The notes under the pieces: model-generated | Database searches by the model: none | The model's input: only the letters and a program-made list of their open reading frames with translations | What the model was told of the DNA's origin: nothing | Source of the DNA: CAMBDR01 sp046597185 | GTDB lineage: Bacteria > Pseudomonadota > Gammaproteobacteria > Burkholderiales > Burkholderiaceae_D | NCBI GenBank assembly: GCA_046597185.1 | Contig: JBKJLF010000674.1 | Location: 1-13,899 of the forward strand | DNA length: 13,899 nucleotides | Direction: 5' to 3' | Translations under genes and position numbers: made by a program | Shown here: positions 9,201 to 13,899 of the stretch, one piece after another | How positions within the stretch are numbered: the first letter of the stretch is position 1 | Layout of the letters: the number at the start of each line of letters is the position of its first letter

Positions 9201-11742
9201 TCGCTTTGGCCAACTGGCTGGCAGCACCCTGAGCCATTTGGCGACCAATGCCCTGCGCACCAAAGTCGGCTGCCTGCAGGAATCCTACATCAATCATTGG
9301 AAAGACCCCTACCAGCAAAGGCCCGCGATTTTACTGGAGATTTACCAAAGCGGCATTGAAACCGGTGACTTTGAATACGCCACCTATGCGGCGTTCAACT
9401 ATTGCTATTTTCTGTATTTCACCGGACGCAAATTAAGTGAAGTGGCGAGCGAGTTGGACAAATATGCGCAAGCCATGGTGCAATTGAAGCAAGCGCAAAC
9501 CCTGCATTCGCAGACGATTGTGGCGCAAGCCGTGTTAAATATGTTAGGCCGCAACAGCGACCCTTGTCTGCTGTTGGGCAGCAGTTATGATGAAACGCAG
9601 ATCGTCATTCCCGCTGACGACCGTAGCGGGCTGTTTCACTTCCATTTCCATAAGCTGATGCTGGCGTATTTCTTTCAGCAGTTTCCGGCCGGGTTGGAAC
9701 AAGCCATTGAGGCGGAGCAAAATCTGGATGCCGTGGTCGGTGCGCCCTGTGTCCCGGTTTGCCACTTCTACATGGCCTTGGTGCGTCTGGCTTTGTTGCC
9801 CCACAGCGCAAAAGGCCAGGCCCGGCGGCTGTTGAAAAAAGTGGCCTCGATTCAAAAGAAACTGAAAAAATGGGCCACCCATGCCCCCGCCAATCATTTG
9901 CACAAATGGCATTTGGTGGAAGCCGAACGGGCCCGGGTTAGCGGCAATGATGCAGCGGCGATAAAGCATTTCGATGAAGCCGTTGCCCTGGCCCGAAAAT
10001 ATGACTACCCGCAAGAAGAGGCGCTGGCCAACGAACTGGCGGCCCGGTTTTATTTGCTCCGGGGGCGCGAAAAAATCGCCCGACTCTATCTGCAGGAAGC
10101 CCATTATGGCTATCAACAATGGGGCGCGCTGGCCAAAGTGCGGCAACTGGAACAAAGCTGGCCGCACTGGCTGGCGCATTCCACTAACCTGATCCGCAGC
10201 CATGTCCACGCCAACAGCACCGCCAGTGATGCCACCATCGACGCCACCGTCAGCACCAGCTCGCACGGCTGGGATTTGGCCACGGTGATGAAAGCTGCGC
10301 AAGCCATTTCCGGTGAGATTGTGTTATGCCATTTGCTGGAAAAGCTGATGCGCTTCGCCATTGAAAACGCGGGTGCACAACATGGCGTGTTGCTGTTGGA
10401 GTCCGATGGCGAATGGCGTATTGAGGCCGACGGCAAGGTCGGGCCAAGCCAAACCACGGTGAGCGTGTTGCAATCCCAGCCATTACATTTGGCCGCCAAC
10501 AGTGGCGATAACACAGGCAACTCAGGCAACTCAGGCAGCGCCCCCATTTTACCGACGGCGCTCATTCAACTGGTCACGCTCAGCAAACAAGTGCTGATGC
10601 TGGATAATGCCTGTGGTGCGGGGCTGTTTATGCATGATCCTTACGTGCGGCAAAACCAGGCCAAATCGGTGCTGTGTGCGCCCATTTTGCATCAGGGCAA
10701 ACTGCTGGGCATACTCTATCTGGAAAATAATCTTTCGCAAGGGGTATTTACCAAAGACCGATTGGAGGTACTGCGCATTCTTTCCTCGCAAGCGGCGATT
10801 TCGATTGAAAACGCCCGTGTTTATGAAAATCTGGAAGCCAAGGTAGCGCAGCGCACTGCGGCGCTATCGATTGCCTACACCGTGGCCGATACCTCGCGCC
10901 AGCATGCCGAGGCGGCCGAACAAAAAGCCACCCGCGCACTGGAAGAATTGCGCACCACCCAGAGCCAACTGATTCAGGCAGAAAAAATGGCTTCGCTGGG
11001 GCAACTGGTGGCGGGCGTGGCGCATGAACTCAATACCCCCATCGGCAACGCGCTGACCATGGCATCGAGCCTTTCTGACGCCAGCAATGCGCTGGAAACC
11101 GTAATGAAGCAGGGCGAGATGCGCAAATCGACCCTGACCGAGTTCATCAGCAATGCCCAGTTAATGGCCCAGGTCATCAGCCGCTCATGCCAGCGCGCCG
11201 CCACCCTGATCAATAGCTTCAAGCAAGTGGCGGTGGACCAAACCATGGAACAGCGCCGCAGCTTTGAACTACGCGCGCTGGTTGAAGACAATCTGGCGGC
11301 ACTGCGCGCGGGCTTTGAGCAAGAACCCTGGTTGATTGAAGTCGATATCCCGGCCGATATTGAGTGCGACAGCTATCCCGGCCCCTTGGGTCAGGTGATC
11401 ACCAATCTGGTACAAAACACGCTGCAGCATGCGTTTGCTGGGCGTAGCGCAGGGCGGCTCACGATTAGTGCGCAGCTCAAGAACCAGCTCAAGGACAGCG
11501 CGCCGGATCGGGTAGAAATGATTTTTTCTGATGATGGCAATGGCATGAGTGCCGCCACCCTGGCCCATATCTTTGAACCCTTTTACAGCACCCGCCAGAG
11601 TCTGGGCAATTCCGGCTTGGGTTTATCGATTGCCCTCAATATTGCCACGGGCGTGCTCGGTGGTAGCTTGCAAGCGAGTTCGGTACTGGGGCATGGATCG
11701 GTGTTTACCCTGTGTTTTCCGCGCAATTCGTATCAGGCTTAA
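6253..11742 (+). CDS. Ser/Thr kinase - STAND ATPase - GAF - histidine kinase fusion, paralogue 2 (1829 aa)
   Basis: A second copy of the same trifunctional architecture, colinear with paralogue 1 and clearly from tandem duplication. The kinase domain has K36, HKDINPSN with D128, and DFG 147-149. The ATPase has Walker A GYSGVGKS 328-335 and Walker B LDDVQW 457-462. The long helical region is followed by GAF (about 1340-1525), HisKA with H1591, and HATPase with N1718/N1722, DDGNGM 1760-1765 and a GLGLS glycine box near the C-terminus. All catalytic motifs match paralogue 1, so both appear active or equally altered. Differences concentrate in linkers: a shorter kinase-ATPase junction, a GSPTGSPTG insert at 792-800, a longer Ser/Thr-rich linker before GAF, a different GAF-loop repeat, and one heptad fewer before HisKA. 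No membrane segment or receiver domain is seen. The stop interlocks with that of vgrG on the other strand. Confidence 0.95.
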   Translation: MLTLPGYQVTAEIHRGAKTTVYRGLREADGCPVILKTLSADYPSAQALACLQHEYALTKDWQEHGQPRSYALLKHGTRLVLVLQDIGGVAINRVLATQTLSVGRFLTLALALAHALSQIHQRNLIHKDINPSNLVVNLATGEVQIIDFGIACQLSRETAQLQNPGHLEGTLAYLSPEQTGRMNRSMDYRTDFYSLGASFYEMLTGRRPFATSDPMELLHYHLAKMPVPPHELRPEAPPMLSELIFKLMAKTAEARYQGAFGLIADLETCLQQWAATQIITPFALGQHDIPERFQIPQKLYGRQAQMQQLLDAFERVGQGQTELLMVAGYSGVGKSALVHEVHKPIAEKHGYFIAGKFDQFHRDIPYASLIQSFQELLRQLLTESPAQISRWKTLLEQALHVNAQVIIDVIAELEWIMGPQAPAPELPSLQAQNRFNLVFQQFIRCFTTKEHPLVMFLDDVQWADASSLQLLKVFLRDQKNQYLLLIGAYRDNEVQSAHPLMLVLDDIQQSGTRMATMTLKPLAEQHIRQLLAETLNYDAQAAAIQSLAALCLQKTQGNPFFLAQFLHALAETQQIQFNHDQGIWQWDMAKLQQSQMTNNVVDLLSGKIQTLPENTQAVLQLAACVGNQFDLHTMAWVWQQSIMTTAQALWPALQANLLIPLDETYRYIASHTDVGPDSGLNPNASFKFAHDRVQQAAYSLIADASKAIFHLRIGRRLLAHKKPGEHDDSLFDLVCHWNKGQCLLTEQAEKEQLARLNLSAGKKAMSSSAYKSALAYFQAGLQLAPDTGLQSGSPTGSPTGWQTHYDLTLALSVGAAEAAYLAAEFEQMNQLASQILENATNLLDQVKVYQILILAQVMQNQSLAAINIALPVLKRLNVNLPAKPGMLHILAGLLEIKWILAGKTVEDLVNLPKMSDAAAVATMELLSSIAAAAYFALPQLVPLIVCHQVRLSVKYGNTALSAYAYAGYGLILCGALGDIETGYRFGQLAGSTLSHLATNALRTKVGCLQESYINHWKDPYQQRPAILLEIYQSGIETGDFEYATYAAFNYCYFLYFTGRKLSEVASELDKYAQAMVQLKQAQTLHSQTIVAQAVLNMLGRNSDPCLLLGSSYDETQIVIPADDRSGLFHFHFHKLMLAYFFQQFPAGLEQAIEAEQNLDAVVGAPCVPVCHFYMALVRLALLPHSAKGQARRLLKKVASIQKKLKKWATHAPANHLHKWHLVEAERARVSGNDAAAIKHFDEAVALARKYDYPQEEALANELAARFYLLRGREKIARLYLQEAHYGYQQWGALAKVRQLEQSWPHWLAHSTNLIRSHVHANSTASDATIDATVSTSSHGWDLATVMKAAQAISGEIVLCHLLEKLMRFAIENAGAQHGVLLLESDGEWRIEADGKVGPSQTTVSVLQSQPLHLAANSGDNTGNSGNSGSAPILPTALIQLVTLSKQVLMLDNACGAGLFMHDPYVRQNQAKSVLCAPILHQGKLLGILYLENNLSQGVFTKDRLEVLRILSSQAAISIENARVYENLEAKVAQRTAALSIAYTVADTSRQHAEAAEQKATRALEELRTTQSQLIQAEKMASLGQLVAGVAHELNTPIGNALTMASSLSDASNALETVMKQGEMRKSTLTEFISNAQLMAQVISRSCQRAATLINSFKQVAVDQTMEQRRSFELRALVEDNLAALRAGFEQEPWLIEVDIPADIECDSYPGPLGQVITNLVQNTLQHAFAGRSAGRLTISAQLKNQLKDSAPDRVEMIFSDDGNGMSAATLAHIFEPFYSTRQSLGNSGLGLSIALNIATGVLGGSLQASSVLGHGSVFTLCFPRNSYQA
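8626..8649 (+). repeat. Two 12-bp tandem units encoding GSPT GSPT in paralogue 2
   Basis: GGCTCGCCAACC (8626-8637) and GGCTCGCCAACT (8638-8649) differ at one base and encode GSPTGSPT at residues 792-799. A degenerate third start (GGCTGG) follows. The insert lies in the helical-repeat region where paralogue 1 has no such sequence, so it looks like a recent slippage expansion in a surface loop. Confidence 0.8.
10510..10536 (+). repeat. Three 9-bp tandem units in the GAF loop of paralogue 2
   Basis: AACACAGGC, AACTCAGGC and AACTCAGGC follow each other and encode NTG NSG NSG (residues 1420-1428), followed by a partial unit. The position corresponds to the TSTT repeat of paralogue 1, but the sequence is unrelated. 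Confidence 0.85.
11739..11742. other. Interlocked convergent stop codons (TTAA)
   Basis: The plus-strand stop of kinase paralogue 2 is TAA at 11740-11742. The minus-strand stop of vgrG is TAA read from 11741 to 11739. Both come from one palindromic TTAA, so the genes overlap by four bases. There is no room for an intergenic terminator; any terminators must lie inside the opposing coding region. Confidence 0.9.
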
Positions 11743-13652
11743 GGATTGAGATCAATTTTTGCGCTGACCAGGGTGATATTGCCCGGCGTCATGGTGATGC
11801 TGCTGCCGCCCACCGAGAGTGTAATCTTGCCAGGCGAGCTGATGCTAACCTCGCCCGCTTCCGATTTCACGCTGATATTGCCCTTTACCGTGATATCTTG
11901 CTTGCCATCGGTGACCTTCAGTTCCATATCCTGCTTGATGATTTCCTGGTGCCCGCCATCGACCTTGATCGCAACATCTTTTTTGATGAACTCGGTATGG
12001 TTGCCGCCCACGCTAATCTGGCGGTTGTTGCCGATGGTTTGGCTATCGTTTTGTTTTACATTCACATCCATATTGCGTTCGGCGTGAATCCACAATTGTT
12101 CTGCGCCTTTGGCGTCTTCAAAGCGTAGCGCATTAAAATTGGCTGGCCCTGCGCCTTTGCTGGAGCGGGTCAGCACCCCGCTTTGAGTTTTATGGGCGGG
12201 CAAATCCCATGGTGGCATGTGGTGTTCGTTATAAAACTGGCCGACAATCACCGGGCGATCCGGGTTGCCCTGCATAAACTGCACCACCACTTCGGTGCCC
12301 ACGCGTGGCAGCGCGATCATGCCGAAGTGGCTGTTGGCCCATGGCGTCATCACGCGTAGCCAGCAGGAGCTGTTTGCATCGTTTTTTCCCTTGCGATCCC
12401 AGTGAAATTGCACTTTGATGCGGCCATATTTATCGGTATGAATCTCTTCGCCCTTGGGGCCGGTCACGGTGGCCGTGTCCATGCCGGGGTCGCGTGCGGC
12501 GCTGCTGTTGTAGCCTTGCTCTGGCCGCCATGATGCTTTGAGTGGCAGGCAGGTGAACTTGTTTTCGTAAGTGGCTTCGCCGCCTTGGGCATTGAGGTAG
12601 TTATTTTTGACGGTGTGCGTCACGGAGAGTATAAAAAACGCTTGTTCGTGGCCGTTGAGGGCTGTCATTTGCACATCCGAAGCCATATCCAGCCGAAACC
12701 AGCGCCCCGGTTGCAGCGCGCGACAATCGCCTGCGGCGTCAAAGCGCTGGCCTTGGGCGTCAAATTGTTCCAGGCGGTGGCGCATGATGCGCTCGCCGTG
12801 TTGTTCGTTTTTGTGGCCGTAATGGCCGTGGTAGTGGTGTACTTCCATTTGGTGGATTACGCCTTGTTCCAGCTCGCTTCTATCTGCGGCAAATTGTACG
12901 CGTGGGCGTTTGAAATCGAATTGCGAGAGGGCGATTTTGCCCGATACCAATTTGCGCAAACTGGCCCACAGGCTCACCTTATCCACGCGGTTGGAGCCGC
13001 CACCATGGTGGTAAGGCACCACGGGTTTGCCATCGATTGGCAACGCTGCGGGGGAGGTATCGGAGATGATGAGTTTGTGGCCTTTTAAGGTATGTTCGTA
13101 CCAGTAGCACCACCCCATTTCTTCCCAGCGGCGGTGCAAATAGTTGTAATCGCTCTCGTCATATTGGCAAGAAAACGTGCGCTCGGGGTCGGATTCATGC
13201 AGGCGAAATTCGTGGCTGGACAAGCCGGTTTGGTTAAACAATTCAACGGTTTGCTTCTCGATATTTTGGTCGTGAAACAAGTGGTGGTTGTGGCGTAGCG
13301 CAAACAGGGCCAGCCATGGTTTTAACACCATTTGGTAGGTGGCGATGCCATCGTCAATGGAAACCAGGCCAAATTCAAAGCAATGCCCGTTAAAAAAGCG
13401 CGAACTTTGATTATCGCGCAGCAATTCCACACACACTTTTTTGCCTTGCACATCGGTCAATACGATGCCGGGATCGTCGGATATGACGGTAACGGTAAAG
13501 GTAAAATCAGTGGAAACCTGCTCTTCGGCAATGAGTTGGTTGATCAGCAAACCTGCCTTGGGGCCATCGTCATGGGAGAAATAAAGTTTTAGTAAACGAG
13601 TGCTATCCGATTTCGTCACCAAAGCAGCCAATTTTTGTGTCGCTGAACTCAT
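11739..13652 (-). CDS. vgrG: Type VI secretion system tip protein VgrG (637 aa)
   Basis: VgrG (TssI) forms the trimeric spike on the Hcp tube of the T6SS and carries effectors out of the cell. The N-terminal phage gp27-like part covers about residues 15-390. It includes the conserved region RTFSCQYDESDYNYLHRRWE near 158-177 and ALQPGRWFRL later. The gp5-like OB fold starts near V396 (VTGPKGEEIHTDKYGRIKVQ) and includes LPRVGTEVVVQF and GNPDRPVIVGQFYN. From about residue 506 comes the beta-helical needle, with repeating G-N/G-H and I/V-x-V units. The protein ends at the needle (KIDLNP), so it has no C-terminal effector extension. The start is supported by AAGGTG at 13662-13657. A His-rich loop (HHYHGHYGH, 272-280) is notable. 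No PAAR, adaptor or effector gene follows directly downstream: that position is taken by the convergent kinase. It is therefore an orphan vgrG within this window. Length is typical of non-evolved VgrGs. Confidence 0.96.
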   Translation of the reverse strand: MSSATQKLAALVTKSDSTRLLKLYFSHDDGPKAGLLINQLIAEEQVSTDFTFTVTVISDDPGIVLTDVQGKKVCVELLRDNQSSRFFNGHCFEFGLVSIDDGIATYQMVLKPWLALFALRHNHHLFHDQNIEKQTVELFNQTGLSSHEFRLHESDPERTFSCQYDESDYNYLHRRWEEMGWCYWYEHTLKGHKLIISDTSPAALPIDGKPVVPYHHGGGSNRVDKVSLWASLRKLVSGKIALSQFDFKRPRVQFAADRSELEQGVIHQMEVHHYHGHYGHKNEQHGERIMRHRLEQFDAQGQRFDAAGDCRALQPGRWFRLDMASDVQMTALNGHEQAFFILSVTHTVKNNYLNAQGGEATYENKFTCLPLKASWRPEQGYNSSAARDPGMDTATVTGPKGEEIHTDKYGRIKVQFHWDRKGKNDANSSCWLRVMTPWANSHFGMIALPRVGTEVVVQFMQGNPDRPVIVGQFYNEHHMPPWDLPAHKTQSGVLTRSSKGAGPANFNALRFEDAKGAEQLWIHAERNMDVNVKQNDSQTIGNNRQISVGGNHTEFIKKDVAIKVDGGHQEIIKQDMELKVTDGKQDITVKGNISVKSEAGEVSISSPGKITLSVGGSSITMTPGNITLVSAKIDLNP

Positions 13653-13704
13653 TTTTCACCTTGGGTTGATTTACTAAAATGTTTTTTACCAAATTTAACG
13701 CGCT

Positions 13705-13733
13705 ATTGTAAATCATTTTTACTTATTTGCCGA
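13705..13733 (-). promoter_or_regulatory. vgrG: Candidate sigma70-type promoter for vgrG
   Basis: Read on the minus strand, TCGGCA (13733-13728, four of six matches to TTGACA) is followed by a 17-bp spacer and TACAAT (13710-13705, five of six matches to TATAAT). The -10 lies about 50 bp before the vgrG ATG. The spacer overlaps the left arm of the inverted repeat at 13716-13752, and the -35 sits in its loop, so a protein binding the repeat could block this promoter. Confidence 0.4.
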
Positions 13734-13752
13734 GAAATTTAATAAGTAAAAA
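13716..13752. repeat. Perfect inverted repeat, 12-bp arms, 13-bp spacer, in the vgrG upstream region
   Basis: TTTTTACTTATT (13716-13727) and AATAAGTAAAAA (13741-13752) are exact reverse complements. They lie between vgrG and the divergent right-edge gene, spanning the candidate vgrG -35. A dyad operator (arm centres 25 bp apart) is a plausible reading. An AT-only hairpin is the alternative, and would make a weak terminator because the stem has almost no G-C pairs. Confidence 0.7.
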
Positions 13753-13787
13753 ATTGTAAGACGTTGCTGCGCATACCACACAGACTT

Positions 13788-13796
13788 TGTTATACT
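13788..13796 (+). promoter_or_regulatory. Extended -10 promoter for the right-edge gene
   Basis: TGT followed by TATACT (13791-13796) matches the extended -10 pattern with one mismatch to TATAAT. A TTGCTG at 13764-13769 could be a -35, but the 21-bp spacing is too long to count for much. Initiation near 13803 would give a leader of about 60 nt before the ATG at 13862. Confidence 0.45.
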
Positions 13797-13847
13797 TGCC
13801 GATCTTTTTTCTGAAACAATTATTCCTTTTGTTTATTTCTTTACTGC

Positions 13848-13865
13848 ATGTTTAACATTCTATGA
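13848..13865 (+). other. Possible five-codon leader ORF overlapping the next start (ATGA)
   Basis: ATG at 13848 opens a frame encoding MFNIL that ends at TGA 13863-13865, overlapping the ATG at 13862-13864 of the following gene. This arrangement would allow translational coupling. Neither start has a clear Shine-Dalgarno, so chance is quite possible. Confidence 0.2.
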
Positions 13866-13899
13866 CCCAAGAAAAGCCCCCGTTTTTGATTGATGAAGG
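13862..13899 (+). CDS. Start of a plus-strand gene (12 codons, cut by right edge)
   Basis: The frame begins MTQEKPPFLIDE and runs off the window. It is placed about 65 bp downstream of a good extended -10 motif and is divergent from vgrG. Too little is visible to name it. It lacks an obvious Shine-Dalgarno, which lowers certainty of the exact start. Confidence 0.5.
   Translation, partial: MTQEKPPFLIDE

Noticed and set aside
9544..10302. 252-residue minus-strand frame inside kinase paralogue 2
   Set aside because: It lies wholly antisense to a well-supported coding domain. Long antisense frames are expected in G+C-rich genes, and the product shows no recognisable motif.
11712..12128. 138-residue plus-strand frame across the kinase/vgrG junction
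   Set aside because: Antisense to the VgrG needle repeats and overlapping the kinase end in another frame; no ribosome binding site.
12585..13088. 167-residue plus-strand frame inside vgrG
   Set aside because: Antisense shadow of conserved VgrG sequence, with no start signal or motif; the hydrophobic run is the complement of the His-rich segment.
13716..13752. Inverted repeat as a rho-independent terminator
   Set aside because: The stem is almost entirely A-T and lies upstream of both divergent genes, not after a gene end, so an operator is the better reading.
1..13899. CRISPR arrays, tRNA or rRNA genes, insertion sequences, phage integrase or attachment sites
   Set aside because: Reading both strands by eye I saw no regularly spaced repeats, no RNA-gene signatures, no transposase motifs and no terminal repeats. 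The only tandem repeats are short in-frame ones within the kinase genes.

Overview
The window looks like accessory DNA from a Gram-negative proteobacterium. The evidence is a complete type VI secretion (T6SS) spike gene (vgrG), G+C-rich coding sequence with AT-rich intergenic stretches, and purine-rich ribosome binding sites. My best guess for lineage is a betaproteobacterium (Neisseriales-like), but this rests on general impression and not on any marker gene.

Layout, left to right. (1) Positions 1-357, minus strand: the N-terminal 119 codons of an unrecognised cytosolic protein that runs off the left edge. (2) Positions 358-734: an AT-rich intergenic stretch holding a possible 62-residue ORF on the minus strand (690-502), a perfect 8-bp inverted repeat (559-578) and an extended -10 promoter candidate (690-698) for the first large gene. 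(3) Positions 735-11742, plus strand: two tandem giant paralogues (1831 and 1829 residues, 22 bp apart, presumably one operon). Each is a soluble Ser/Thr-kinase / STAND-type ATPase / helical-repeat / GAF / histidine-kinase fusion, the architecture known from cyanobacterial HstK-type proteins. (4) Positions 13652-11739, minus strand: vgrG, convergent with the second kinase. The two stop codons interlock in a single TTAA. (5) Positions 13653-13899: an AT-rich divergent intergenic region with a candidate vgrG promoter, a perfect 12-bp-arm inverted repeat and an extended -10 promoter, followed by the first 12 codons of a plus-strand gene cut by the right edge.

How the parts may work together. The two kinases carry intact histidine-kinase boxes and a complete Walker A/B ATPase. 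Their Ser/Thr-kinase catalytic loop has Asn in place of the usual Lys two residues after the catalytic Asp. No receiver-domain protein or response regulator is encoded here, so their partner must lie elsewhere. The kinase pair sits between vgrG and the left-edge minus-strand ORF. In reading order on the minus strand, that places it where a VgrG-linked cargo or immunity module often lies. A T6SS cargo role for the left-edge gene, or regulation of T6SS by the kinases, is inference only.

The most interesting directly visible details are these: a 21-bp (one-heptad) tandem duplication in the GAF-to-HisKA signalling helix of the first paralogue; independent short tandem repeats at the same GAF loop of both paralogues; the interlocked TTAA stops; and inverted repeats sharing a TTTACTT half-site in both AT-rich regions flanking the kinase/vgrG block.
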